Shown one piece after another: positions 33,755-42,901 of a stretch of 64,000 bases of DNA (position 1 is the stretch's first letter; every line of letters begins with the position of its first letter). The DNA is from Novosphingobium cyanobacteriorum (GTDB lineage Bacteria; Pseudomonadota; Alphaproteobacteria; Sphingomonadales; Sphingomonadaceae). The notes beneath the pieces are model-generated. The model was not told the origin of the DNA. It saw only the letters and a program-made list of their open reading frames with translations, and searched no databases. The position numbers and the translations under genes were made by a program. The stretch is taken from assembly GCF_029436685.1 (NCBI RefSeq), contig NZ_JAROCY010000011.1:1-64000 (forward strand), given 5' to 3'.

Positions 33755-35340
33755 CACACAGCCCTCCCGCAGACCTTGTCGTAATCGAGGCCCATGTCAT
33801 CCATCATCTGGATCGCCGTCGCGCGCCCGGCGCCGAATACGCCGCCGCCCGGATGCATGAACGGGCCGGTGAGGTAGAGTCCCTCCACCCCCGGAACGCG
33901 GAAGCTGCCGAGATCGGCGGTCGGGCGATGTCCTGCCGACTGGTAGAAGAACGGCGCACAGCCATGCGCATCGCCTTCCACCATGCTGTTGGGGCTCCCA
34001 CGTTCATGATCGAGCGGCGAGCAGACCTTGCGACCGAGGATGTTGTCGTCACCCAGGTTGACGAAGAACTTGCGATATTGCTCCAGCGCGCGGTCGGCGT
34101 GCTCTTCCTTGGCGGCGTCCCAGCTGGAGGGACCATGCGGGTAGAGGTTGTAGGGCGCGAAATTGACCCCGTAGAACACGCCCGCGCCCTGGGGGGCGCG
34201 GCTGGGGTCGGAGATCGTGTTGTCGCCGCCCGCGATCAGCCGGTGCGAGACTTCGCCGCGGCGGAGCTTGTCGTACTCCAGGCACATGTCGCGCACGGTG
34301 TAGAAGTCCATCAGCTCGGTCATCATCGCGTTGCAATCATTGCCGGCCTTGAGCCGCAGCTGCTCCTTGAGCGCCAAATGCGTGAGATTGATCGAGAAGG
34401 TGGACTGGGTGACACGCTCGGCCCGCGCCAACACGGGTTCGGGTGTTTCGCCAACGAACTGGCGCAGCTTGTGCGGGTGGATCTGCCCGATCACGCCTTC
34501 CCGCGCCATGATCTGTTCGCCGTCCTCGAGTTCGAGGCCGACCGCCTTGCCTGAGGAAACCAGCACGCGCTTTACGGGCGCATTGACGCGCACTTCGCCA
34601 CCGAAATGCTCGATCGCGCGAACGAGCGCGTGGCTAAGCTGTCCGGAACCGCCTTTTGGCATGGAGCAGCCGAACGTGTGCACGATCCCCGGCATCACGA
34701 ACGCGCCCATGCCGGTGCCGAGCTCATCGGGCATCTGCAGGTTTTCGGTGACCATCCGCACGATGTGGACCTTGAGAAGGTCGCTGTCGAAATAGGCATC
34801 GACAATATCGAGCGCGGTGCGCTGCATCAGATCAAGCAGGAAGCGGCCTTCGTCGGACTGGTCCATCATCGCCACGAAGGCGCCAAGCGGGAAGGGCGGG
34901 CTGTACATCCCGCTCATCAGCATCGGCAACGCCGTCTGGCTCATCTTCACGAACTTGCGATAGGCCTCGGCGTCCTTCTCAGAGGTCACGCGTGCGAGTT
35001 CTTCGCAGGTCCGATCAAGGTCCTTGTAGCTGCGGATGACCGTGCCGTCCTCCCAGATGCTGACATGCACGAGATCGGGGTAGATGTATTCGAGCCCGAA
35101 CTTGGAAAGGAGGCCCAGTTCGTCGTCACGCAGCAGGGGGTTGCCCTGGATCATGATGTGGACGTTCGAGTGTTCGTCGTGCCAGAAACCGGGCCGGATC
35201 AGCTCGCGCGTGGAAACGCCGCCGCCGTAGAAGGGCTTGGCTTCGAGCACGAGCACCTTCTTGCCCGCCTTGGCCATATAGGCGGCGGCGGTCAGGCCGT
35301 TATGGCCCGCGCCCATCACAACGACGTCGTATTGGCCCAT
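33754..35340 (-). CDS. Phytoene-desaturase-like FAD/NAD(P)-dependent oxidoreductase
   Basis: A 528-residue flavoprotein. The N-terminal dinucleotide motif is VVVMGAGHNGLTAAAYMAKAG followed by LVLEAK. The middle has SMPKGGSGQLSHALVRAIE. The C-terminal FAD-contact segment is GLYLTGPFMHPGGGVFGAGRATA. The family (carotenoid desaturase/isomerase-like) desaturates, saturates or isomerises hydrophobic substrates. Here no carotenoid genes are nearby, so a hydroaromatic or side-chain desaturation in the island pathway is more likely. Two bases separate it from the upstream SDR gene. Confidence 0.87.
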   Translation of the reverse strand: MGQYDVVVMGAGHNGLTAAAYMAKAGKKVLVLEAKPFYGGGVSTRELIRPGFWHDEHSNVHIMIQGNPLLRDDELGLLSKFGLEYIYPDLVHVSIWEDGTVIRSYKDLDRTCEELARVTSEKDAEAYRKFVKMSQTALPMLMSGMYSPPFPLGAFVAMMDQSDEGRFLLDLMQRTALDIVDAYFDSDLLKVHIVRMVTENLQMPDELGTGMGAFVMPGIVHTFGCSMPKGGSGQLSHALVRAIEHFGGEVRVNAPVKRVLVSSGKAVGLELEDGEQIMAREGVIGQIHPHKLRQFVGETPEPVLARAERVTQSTFSINLTHLALKEQLRLKAGNDCNAMMTELMDFYTVRDMCLEYDKLRRGEVSHRLIAGGDNTISDPSRAPQGAGVFYGVNFAPYNLYPHGPSSWDAAKEEHADRALEQYRKFFVNLGDDNILGRKVCSPLDHERGSPNSMVEGDAHGCAPFFYQSAGHRPTADLGSFRVPGVEGLYLTGPFMHPGGGVFGAGRATAIQMMDDMGLDYDKVCGRAV

Positions 35341-35342
35341 GC

Positions 35343-36152
35343 TCAGTGTTCTCCGGAAACGAAAGCGCGGAAGCCGGTGAGGCCCGGCACGTGGCTGGCC
35401 GATCCGCCATCGCAGACAAGGACTTGGCCAGTCACGTTGCGCGCTGCGTCAGACGCGAGGAAGGCGGCAGCCTCTGCTATGTCTTCGGGATCGCCGAGCT
35501 GGTCGCGCAGCGTTTCATCCTCCACAACCTGCTGCAGCGCGGCCGGGAACGCTTCGCGTAGCGCCGGAGTCATCGTCATGCCGGGGGCCACGGCATTGCA
35601 GCGCACGCCCGCCTTGCCGTGGCTGGCGGCAATCGCGCGGGTCAGCTGGATGATCGCCGCCTTCGAACTGCTGTAGGCAGCCTGGATCAGGTGACCTTGA
35701 AGTGCGAGGTTGCTGACAGTGTTGACGATATTGCCGCGCGTGGCCTTGAGGTGCGGCAAGGCTGCGCGGCAGGCGATCATCGTGCCGCGCACGTTCACCG
35801 CGAACGTGCGGTCCCACAGCGCGGTGTCCATGTGCTCGATATCGCCGTCATGCTGCGCAATTTCCGGGGAGAGCAGCGCTGCGTTGTTGTGCAGCACATC
35901 GAGCCGCCCGAAATGCTGCACCGTCTGCGTGATCATCGCCTCGGTCGACGTCTCGCTTTCCAGATCGAGCGCGATGGCAATGGCACCGTGCAGTTCGGCG
36001 GCGAGCGCCTCGGCACGATCAAACGCGATATCGGCAATGGCAACGCGCCCGCCGCGTGCGGTGATGAGCCGCGCAGTGGCGGCCCCAATTCCGCCCGCGC
36101 CGCCGGTAATGATTGCCACTTTGCCATCGAAGCGGGTTGCGTCGCTGGTCAT
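35343..36152 (-). CDS. SDR family oxidoreductase
   Basis: A 269-residue SDR with TGGAGGIG, NNAAL, NTVSN, YSSSK and CDGG motifs. All catalytic residues are kept. An alcohol dehydrogenase or cis-dihydrodiol-type dehydrogenase role would fit its position, which is directly after the Rieske oxygenase (ATGA overlap) and before the flavoenzyme. That role is an inference from order only. Confidence 0.87.
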   Translation of the reverse strand: MTSDATRFDGKVAIITGGAGGIGAATARLITARGGRVAIADIAFDRAEALAAELHGAIAIALDLESETSTEAMITQTVQHFGRLDVLHNNAALLSPEIAQHDGDIEHMDTALWDRTFAVNVRGTMIACRAALPHLKATRGNIVNTVSNLALQGHLIQAAYSSSKAAIIQLTRAIAASHGKAGVRCNAVAPGMTMTPALREAFPAALQQVVEDETLRDQLGDPEDIAEAAAFLASDAARNVTGQVLVCDGGSASHVPGLTGFRAFVSGEH

Positions 36153-37189
36153 GCTGCGGCCGCACGTTCGGTGGCGATAAGCCGGTCAAGCGCGCGGCGC
36201 ACCAGCACGTTGCCCTTGTCCGATGGCAGGAGCGCGGGGCGTAGCGACCAGAAGTCCTGTCCACCGATCCGTCCGGATTGGGCTTCAAGCATGGGCTTGT
36301 CCTCGTTGGCAAAGGCATGCAGCAAACTGCTGAGTACGAACGGCGCAATGCCGGGATCGGCGCTCACCGCATCCGAGGTGTGGCAGAAGAAGTAGTGGCT
36401 GCTTGTCGCCGTTTCGGGGGTCATGACGTGGCAGGTCATGCTGTCGACCGGCGCGGTCTCCATCTGTCCCGGCAGTGCCAGCATGATGCGTTGGACCATG
36501 TTTCCGGGGGCCTCCCACAGCACACGGTTGTAGAGATCCCCGCGTCCATCAGGCGTGCCGAGGGCCTGTGCGTGGAGCGGGGCCAGCATGTCATCCTCAG
36601 CGGTCCAAGTGATGGAAATGGCATCGCCCACCTGTTCGACCTCTGCCTTGGCGCGGGTGTTTATCCCACCGCCAAGCAGTTCCGCATGAAGATAGTCGGC
36701 GTGAGTCAGGTCCATGATGTTGTCTACCAGCAGGCGGTAGTCGCAGGCTGAATGCAGGTAGCCCTTGACCCGGGCCTCGGGTGCGGTGCGATCGATGAAG
36801 CTGTAGTCGGGGATGCGCGCCGGATCGGCAGGCTGCGTGCCAAGCCAGACCCACAGAGCAGCATGACGCTCGATGCAGGAAAACGTGCGGACATTGAGTG
36901 CGGAGGATAGGGGACCGTGGGGATTTTCGACGCACTGACCGTTCAGCGCGAAGCGCAGGCCGTGATAGCCGCAGGTCACCGTATCTTGAGCGCAGGTGCC
37001 GCGCGATAGCGGCACGAGCCTGTGCGGGCAGGTATCGGCCATGGCATGGACTTCGCCCGCAGCGGAGCGGACAAGAAGGAGATGTTCCCCGGCTATCCGG
37101 CGCGCAAGCATGCCGCCCGGGGCGACCTCGTCGGCCCAGGCTGCCAATTGCCAGCAGTTGCGCAGCATCACGTGTGAGTCTACCTGCAT
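36149..37189 (-). CDS. Rieske non-heme iron oxygenase, VanA-like
   Basis: A 346-residue single-subunit oxygenase. The Rieske [2Fe-2S] ligands are Cys54/His56 and Cys73/His76 (CPH...CGYH). The mononuclear iron site is in DNIMDLTHADYLH with His163, His168 and a bridging Asp160. The size and THADYLH motif match vanillate/dicamba-type O-demethylases rather than two-subunit ring hydroxylases. The substrate is unknown. A reductase partner (VanB-like) is not encoded in the window. ATG 37189 (MQVDSHVML) has AGGAC upstream. Confidence 0.9.
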   Translation of the reverse strand: MQVDSHVMLRNCWQLAAWADEVAPGGMLARRIAGEHLLLVRSAAGEVHAMADTCPHRLVPLSRGTCAQDTVTCGYHGLRFALNGQCVENPHGPLSSALNVRTFSCIERHAALWVWLGTQPADPARIPDYSFIDRTAPEARVKGYLHSACDYRLLVDNIMDLTHADYLHAELLGGGINTRAKAEVEQVGDAISITWTAEDDMLAPLHAQALGTPDGRGDLYNRVLWEAPGNMVQRIMLALPGQMETAPVDSMTCHVMTPETATSSHYFFCHTSDAVSADPGIAPFVLSSLLHAFANEDKPMLEAQSGRIGGQDFWSLRPALLPSDKGNVLVRRALDRLIATERAAAA

Positions 37190-37203
37190 GTGTCCTGATT
37201 TCC

Positions 37204-38181
37204 CTAAAGGAGGTCGGCTCGCCTGGCCGGGTCGAACGCGACCACGGTCGGGGAGTTTTCGGTTTTCAGCCGCTCGTTGGATTCCGAGGCGACCAGCGCG
37301 ATGCGCTCCATCACCCAACGCAGGCATGCATCATTGTTGCTGGCGATGTGCCACTGCACCGCTTCGCGGATCGGTGGCACGAAGAAAGGCAGTTCACGGA
37401 TCACCAGCGGACCGAACCTGGCGAAATGGCGGGCAAGGCGGCGGTGCATCGTGGCGATGCGGTTGGTTCCCGCAACCAGACCCGGCACGGACAGGAACGA
37501 CGGCGCGATGACGTCAACTTGCCGTTGCTGCTTCATCCGGCACATGAAGTTGTCTTCGAAAGCGGGAACGCGGGTCTTGCCGAAGCGTGAAGTGACATGG
37601 CTGAGGCTGAAGTAGAGATCGCGCGTCATCGGCTCGTGCATCGCCGGATTCTGATCCCAGCCTACAACGACGTGATCATCCTCGAACAGGATGCGCGAGG
37701 GGTGATCGGGGCCGAGCGAAGTGTCGATTGTCAGCAGCAGGTCGATCATGTTGCGATCAAGTGCCTCGACCGGCTGATCGAGCATCGGCTGGATCTCGAA
37801 GCGCATGAGGGGGGCCGCGGCCGTCATGTCACGCAGCACATCCGCCAGCAGGACTTCGGTGGCATAGTCCGAGGCCATGATCCGGATCTGGCGGTCCGAG
37901 GTGAGGGGATCGAAATCCGGTGCGACCGCGATCGTCGAACTGATCTGTGCGAGCACGGCCCGGACCGGTTCGATCAGTTCTTGCGCCCGCGCGGTCAGCA
38001 CCATGTTGCGCCCGCGCACCACCATCAGCTCGTCACCGAAATAGTCGCGCAGGCGACCGAGCGCGCTCGACGTGGCAGACTGCGAAAGGCACAGCCGCTC
38101 CGCCGCCAGGCTCACGCTGCGTTCGGTCAGCAGCGCGTCAAGCGCCACGAGCAGATTGAGATCAAGCCTCTGAAATCGCAT
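37204..38181 (-). CDS. LysR-family regulator, NodD-like
   Basis: The 325 residues begin MRFQRLDLNLLVALDALL, typical of the NodD/LinR/NahR group, followed by the winged HTH (AERLCLSQSATSSALGRLRDYF) and an effector-binding domain. ATG 38181 was chosen over ATG 38187 because GGGAG is six bases away and the sequence matches the subgroup's usual start. It lies within the minus-strand operon between the epimerase and the Rieske oxygenase, so it would be co-transcribed with its likely targets. The ligand is presumably an aromatic pathway compound. Confidence 0.9.
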   Translation of the reverse strand: MRFQRLDLNLLVALDALLTERSVSLAAERLCLSQSATSSALGRLRDYFGDELMVVRGRNMVLTARAQELIEPVRAVLAQISSTIAVAPDFDPLTSDRQIRIMASDYATEVLLADVLRDMTAAAPLMRFEIQPMLDQPVEALDRNMIDLLLTIDTSLGPDHPSRILFEDDHVVVGWDQNPAMHEPMTRDLYFSLSHVTSRFGKTRVPAFEDNFMCRMKQQRQVDVIAPSFLSVPGLVAGTNRIATMHRRLARHFARFGPLVIRELPFFVPPIREAVQWHIASNNDACLRWVMERIALVASESNERLKTENSPTVVAFDPARRADLL

Positions 38182-38214
38182 TGCCATCTCCCGCGTGCTG
38201 TTTTTGGGCCGCGA

Positions 38215-39132
38215 TCAGATCGCCGCGAGCGCGCTGGTGACAAGACGGGCGACGTCCCCGTCATGTGAAAAACCGGCGCGAAACGCGGCGGGGGTTTCCA
38301 GCGGCGGCTGCGCTCCGAAGGCGGCTTCGAGCGCGGCATCGGGCGCGTAAGTCACAAGATCTGCCCTCATGCCGCACTGCCGGGCGATCTCAGCGGCGAG
38401 GTCGCCCATGGTCAGGCGAAGCGCAGGGAGCGTCACCGCCCGGGTGGGCGGCAGCAGCCCGCTATCGAGTGCCAGGGCATGGACGAAGTTGGCGGCACAG
38501 CGCGTCACCGATTGGGCCCAGATCGTCGCCCCAGCCGAAACCGGGCATGTAAACGATTGTCCAGCCTTCAGCGCGTGAAACAGATCGCTCATGAACGCCG
38601 ATTTCATGCCTGAGGGCCCCTGGGGCCGCGCGAGAATGCCCGGCAGTCGCACCGTTACACCGTCGACAAGTCCGCGATTGGAGAACATCGCAACCACGTC
38701 CTCCATCATTGCCTTGTGTCCGCCATAAATCATCTTTGGCGAAAGCGGGGTCGCATCATCCACATGCGCTGGCAGGGGATCACCGAACACAGCGATCGAG
38801 CTGGCATAGACGACACGTGGCCGCTGGCCTGCTGCCGCAGCCTCCAGCAGCAGATCGTACATTGCATCGACGTTGATACGGCGCGATGCGGCCGGGTCGG
38901 CTTCTGCCGCCCCGCCTGGCACGGTTGCGAGATGGACGAGCGCATCGCACCCATCCGCCAGCGCGGCCGCGCGCACCGCCGGTTCGCCCAGATCCCCGAC
39001 AACGGCGCGCGCCCCATCAGGAATGCCGCCCGCCGCCGTATCTATCCCCACCACGGTGTGACCGGCGCCAATCAATTGCCCGACGAGCATTCGCCCGATG
39101 AAGCCGCCAGCGCCAGTCACCACGATTGTCAT
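38215..39132 (-). CDS. Extended SDR / NAD-dependent epimerase (DenD-like)
   Basis: The 305 residues have TGAGGFIG at 6-13, HLATVPGG, a Ser in YASSIAVFG and the YGGHK catalytic pair. It resembles D-erythronate dehydrogenase-like extended SDRs. NAD-dependent oxidation of a hydroxy-acid or sugar-like side chain is possible; epimerase activity is only a family label. It starts 13 bases after the TonB receptor gene and so belongs to the same operon. Confidence 0.82.
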   Translation of the reverse strand: MTIVVTGAGGFIGRMLVGQLIGAGHTVVGIDTAAGGIPDGARAVVGDLGEPAVRAAALADGCDALVHLATVPGGAAEADPAASRRINVDAMYDLLLEAAAAGQRPRVVYASSIAVFGDPLPAHVDDATPLSPKMIYGGHKAMMEDVVAMFSNRGLVDGVTVRLPGILARPQGPSGMKSAFMSDLFHALKAGQSFTCPVSAGATIWAQSVTRCAANFVHALALDSGLLPPTRAVTLPALRLTMGDLAAEIARQCGMRADLVTYAPDAALEAAFGAQPPLETPAAFRAGFSHDGDVARLVTSALAAI

Positions 39133-39145
39133 CGCAAGCTGTCCC

Positions 39146-41599
39146 TCAGAACGTCGCGGAAAGACGCAGGCCATAGGTCTGCGGTGCGCTGTAGTGGCCC
39201 ACCGCAACGCCCAGCGGCGAGGCCTGCGGCGCCAGGTTGCGGCGCTTGTTTTCGATGTTGCGGATATAGCCGGTCAGCGACCATTGCCCATCGGGTTGGC
39301 GCAAGGTTAGCGCTGCATCGGTAGTCCAATAAGCGGGGATCCTTTCGAAATCGAGGTACTCGAACGCGCCCCACTGGGTATCGCGCCAGGCTGTGTTGAC
39401 GTTGGCCACCAGTTCCAGCTTGCTGCCGAGCGGCACAACTTGCTCGGCGCCAAGGTTCACCGTCCACTTCGGGCTGAACAGCAGCGGATTGCCCGAGCAG
39501 TTGAAATCCTTGACCGGCGCACCGCCTGCCGTCGCGCCGGTGAAAGTGAACGGGCAGCCGAAGTTGTCGCGCGGAGCAGCGGTGAAGAGGTGCAGGTCGT
39601 TGTACACAGCGTCGAGGTACTGCACCTTGCCGTTCAGCGTGGTGCCGGAGAAGGGCTTGGCGAGAATGTCGATGTCCGCCCCCTTGATCGTTGCGCGACC
39701 GGCGTTCTCGTTCGAGCTGATCAGCGTGCCGCTGGTGTCGACGGTGAAGTAGGTGATCTGCTGATCGCGATACTTCCACCAGAATGCTTCGACATTCACC
39801 TGCAGGCGATTGTTGAGGAAGCGGTTCTTTGAGCCGACCGTGTAGGCCGTGATGAACTCGGGCTTGTAGGTGGTCTTGCTCTCGGTCATCTGCAGACCGC
39901 CCGCGCGATAGCCCGATTCCGCCGTCGCATAGAGCAGGCTGGTCGGCGACAGGTCGAACTCGGCCGAAGCCTTCCACGTGACGCGCGAGAACGACTTGGT
40001 GTCCACCACCGGATTGTAGGTCTTGAGGATTGCGCCCACGCCGTTGACCAGCGGGAACACCTGATAGCCTGGCTGGTCACTGCTCGTCGGCGCGATCCAG
40101 CCGTTGGATTTGAGCCAACCGATCGTATCGCCTGTATTCAGGAAGTTCGGATAGTAGGGCATGTTTCCAGGGGTGGCGCAGCCGGCACCGAATGATGCAG
40201 GCGGCGTCAGCAGGAACGGCGGCGGCCCGCCGCAGAACGTGATGAAGTTGTTGATCAGGCCATCGATCGACTTCTTGTCGTGCGTGTAGCGCGCACCGCC
40301 AACAAGGCGGACCCGTTCACCCAGATGTGCGGTCAGCTGGCCGAAGGCGGCGTAGCTGTCGGTCTTGTGGCCATAGGCCACGATCGGGAGCACGAACTCC
40401 TGATTGTACTGGTTGTTGGCCTTGATCTTCTCACCAAAATAGAATCCGCCGACCACGTAGTCGAACATGCCGGCCTTACCCGCGAGCCGCGCCTCGAGGC
40501 TGGTCTGCTTGACCTTCTCGTTGGTGTTTGCGGTGTTGAACGCCGGGCCGTAAAAGAAGGTATGGTCCGTGCTCTCGCGGTAGGCCGGGATCACGGTCAG
40601 CGTGCCGAGGCCGGTCTTCCAGGTGAGTTCGGCGTTGACGCCCCAGTACGTCGTATCCAGCTTCTGCGAACGGTTCATGGCGCTCAGGAAGGCGAACGCA
40701 GGCGCGCCGAGGTTCTGCTTGCGAAACGCATTGCTCGCCGCGCTGTTGAAGCCTTCGCTCACATCGAGGCCGGAGGGAAAGAAGGTGTAGGTCGCGCCGG
40801 GGATGAACCCGCCAACGTAGTTCCCGCCAACCCCGTAGCCGCCCAGCTTGGTATAGTCCGCACCGATCCGCAGCGAGAAATCACTGGAGGGTTCGATCAG
40901 AAACTGCGCGCGCAGCGAATCGCGCTTGAGATCATCGGTGCCGTCCTTGTTGTAACCATCGCGCGATGCGTGGGCTGCTGACACGCGCAGGGCGGTCGTC
41001 GCACTGGTTGCAAGGTTGACATGCGCGTCCACATCGACGGCATCGTAGTTGCCATAGCCGAGGTTGAAACCCATCCCGTTCCTGCCGATTTCCGGCCGGG
41101 CAGGGATGATGTTGACCGCGCCGCCAGTGGCATTGCGGCCATAGAGAATGCCCTGCGGCCCCTTCAGTACCTCAACGCGTGCTAGATCATAGAACGCTGC
41201 GCCAAATACGCCCGCGCCCCGACCCAGCACAACGCCGTCATAACTCGGCGTTACTGCTGGATCATTGTAGCTGCTGGTGGTGATATTTCCGACGCCGCGG
41301 ATGAAGATGGAGGCGGTGTTGCCGCCTGCAGCCGGAACGGACAGAGCCGGGACTGTCTTGGTGAGATCAGATGCATTGCCGATCCCGCGCTGGATCAGGT
41401 CATCACCTTTCACCGCATCGATGGCAATGGCTGCCTTCTGAGCCGATTCCACGCGGCGCTGCGCTGTAACAATGATCTCGGAGATGCCTTCTTCCGGACC
41501 AGATGCGCCCTCTGCCGCTGCGGCTTCGTCTGCGGCATGAGCCGGTTCGACCAACCAGAACGCGGCCATGGCGGTGGTGACAAGAAGTGCCGTGCGCAT
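39146..41599 (-). CDS. TonB-dependent outer-membrane receptor
   Basis: An 817-residue receptor: signal peptide (about 1-23, ending AHA), a TonB-box-like EIIVTAQRR near residue 43, a plug domain (SIFIRGVGN, GILYGRNATGGAVNI), and a 22-strand-type barrel ending in an aromatic residue (LRLSATF). Sphingomonad receptors of this shape import large or poorly permeable organic molecules. First gene of the minus-strand catabolic operon. GGAGG lies eight bases before ATG 41599; an upstream in-frame start was rejected. Confidence 0.92.
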   Translation of the reverse strand: MRTALLVTTAMAAFWLVEPAHAADEAAAAEGASGPEEGISEIIVTAQRRVESAQKAAIAIDAVKGDDLIQRGIGNASDLTKTVPALSVPAAGGNTASIFIRGVGNITTSSYNDPAVTPSYDGVVLGRGAGVFGAAFYDLARVEVLKGPQGILYGRNATGGAVNIIPARPEIGRNGMGFNLGYGNYDAVDVDAHVNLATSATTALRVSAAHASRDGYNKDGTDDLKRDSLRAQFLIEPSSDFSLRIGADYTKLGGYGVGGNYVGGFIPGATYTFFPSGLDVSEGFNSAASNAFRKQNLGAPAFAFLSAMNRSQKLDTTYWGVNAELTWKTGLGTLTVIPAYRESTDHTFFYGPAFNTANTNEKVKQTSLEARLAGKAGMFDYVVGGFYFGEKIKANNQYNQEFVLPIVAYGHKTDSYAAFGQLTAHLGERVRLVGGARYTHDKKSIDGLINNFITFCGGPPPFLLTPPASFGAGCATPGNMPYYPNFLNTGDTIGWLKSNGWIAPTSSDQPGYQVFPLVNGVGAILKTYNPVVDTKSFSRVTWKASAEFDLSPTSLLYATAESGYRAGGLQMTESKTTYKPEFITAYTVGSKNRFLNNRLQVNVEAFWWKYRDQQITYFTVDTSGTLISSNENAGRATIKGADIDILAKPFSGTTLNGKVQYLDAVYNDLHLFTAAPRDNFGCPFTFTGATAGGAPVKDFNCSGNPLLFSPKWTVNLGAEQVVPLGSKLELVANVNTAWRDTQWGAFEYLDFERIPAYWTTDAALTLRQPDGQWSLTGYIRNIENKRRNLAPQASPLGVAVGHYSAPQTYGLRLSATF

Positions 41600-41761
41600 C
41601 GAAATCCTCCCCAACTGATTGGCGCTTCAGCCCATTGTTCTGGGCTTTCATCACCGCGGTCGATACTCCACGCGCTTCGCAAGGTCCCTCCGATTATATC
41701 AATAGCGTCCCATCCACGGTTCGGATTTGCGTCTGCAGAGGTGTCTCAGCAGGAAAGCGGA
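41600..41761. promoter_or_regulatory. Divergent promoter region with inverted repeat
   Basis: This 162-base gap lies between the TonB receptor gene and the flavoprotein monooxygenase gene. An inverted repeat AGCCCA-6-TGGGCT spans 41629-41646. Its place 30 bases upstream of the receptor ATG suits an operator. AGGAAAGCGG at 41751-41760 is the ribosome-binding site of the monooxygenase gene. No -35/-10 pair is convincing. Confidence 0.4.
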
Positions 41762-42901
41762 ATGAGCACGCAGAGCATCAGCAACATGAATCGGGCGTTG
41801 GTCGTGGGCGGCGGCATCGCCGGCATGGCCAGCGCCATCAGCCTCGCGGAACGCGGCGTGGCGGTGGACCTTATTGATCTCGATCCGGAGTGGCGGGTCT
41901 ATGGCGCCGGAATCACCATCACCGGCCCCACCTTGCGCGCCTATCACCGGCTCGGCCTGATCGATGCGATCAAGCAGCAAGGTGCGATCACCAACAAGAC
42001 CCGCCTGTTCCGCTTTGATGGCACACACCTCCAGGATCTGGAGGAACCCGTGATCGAGGAAGGCCTGCCTGCCACCGGCGGGATCATGCGGCCTGTCCTG
42101 CACCGGATCATGCAGGCGCGGGTGCACGAGCTTGCCATTCCCGTGCGCCTCGGGCTGACGGTAGATGTGCTCGAAAACACCGGTACCGGAGTTGACGTCA
42201 CCTTGTCAGACGGCACACGCGGTCACTACGATCTCGTGATCGGTGCCGACAGCGTGGCGTCGCGCGTTCGGGAGCTGGCGTTTCCGCATATGGCTCCTGC
42301 ACGGCCCACCGGGCAGGGTTGCTGGCGCATTTCGATCGCCAGACCGCCGGGCTTCAATGCCGCGGAGTTCTTCCTTGGCCACGCCAACCCATGCGGGATC
42401 ACCGCTTGTGCCGCCGACAAGGTCTACATGTGGCTGCTCACGCCGCACATCGAGCGTGATAGCTTCATGAATGATGAAGAGCTGTTTACAACGCTTCATG
42501 GGCTGCTGGCGGACTTCGGCGGGCATGCCGGCTGGATCCGCGAGACGATGACGAGCGGGGACTGGATCAACTATCGCCCCTTGGCTGCCGCCCTGCAGCC
42601 CGCTCCGTGGTCAAACGGTCGCATTGTTCTGGTGGGCGATGCCGTTCATGCCACGACGCCGCATCTCGCCTCAGGGGCAGGGATGGCCGTAGAAAGTGCG
42701 ATTGCACTGGCAGAGGAAATTGCGAGAGCAGAGACGGTCGAAGGTGGCCTCGACGCCTATGAGGAACGCCGGTTCGAGCGCTGTCGCGATGTGATCGAAA
42801 CCAGTGTGCGCATGGGCCAGCTCCAGCTTGAGCACGGGCCGCCTGAAGAGTTCGCCCGGCTGTTGCAAGGCGCTTTGGCAAGGCTCAACGAACCCTTCTG
42901 A
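41762..42901 (+). CDS. FAD-dependent aromatic monooxygenase (salicylate-hydroxylase-like)
   Basis: A 379-residue group A flavoprotein: VVGGGIAGMASAISLAERG for the ADP part of FAD, DLVIGADSVASRVR (the DG-type motif), and VLVGDAVHATTPHLASGAGMAVE for the FAD ribityl contact. It should hydroxylate an aromatic ring using NAD(P)H and O2, with or without decarboxylation. It is divergent from the receptor operon and is the last gene of the island before the tRNA. It could make the catechol used by the extradiol dioxygenase. Confidence 0.88.
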   Translation: MSTQSISNMNRALVVGGGIAGMASAISLAERGVAVDLIDLDPEWRVYGAGITITGPTLRAYHRLGLIDAIKQQGAITNKTRLFRFDGTHLQDLEEPVIEEGLPATGGIMRPVLHRIMQARVHELAIPVRLGLTVDVLENTGTGVDVTLSDGTRGHYDLVIGADSVASRVRELAFPHMAPARPTGQGCWRISIARPPGFNAAEFFLGHANPCGITACAADKVYMWLLTPHIERDSFMNDEELFTTLHGLLADFGGHAGWIRETMTSGDWINYRPLAAALQPAPWSNGRIVLVGDAVHATTPHLASGAGMAVESAIALAEEIARAETVEGGLDAYEERRFERCRDVIETSVRMGQLQLEHGPPEEFARLLQGALARLNEPF

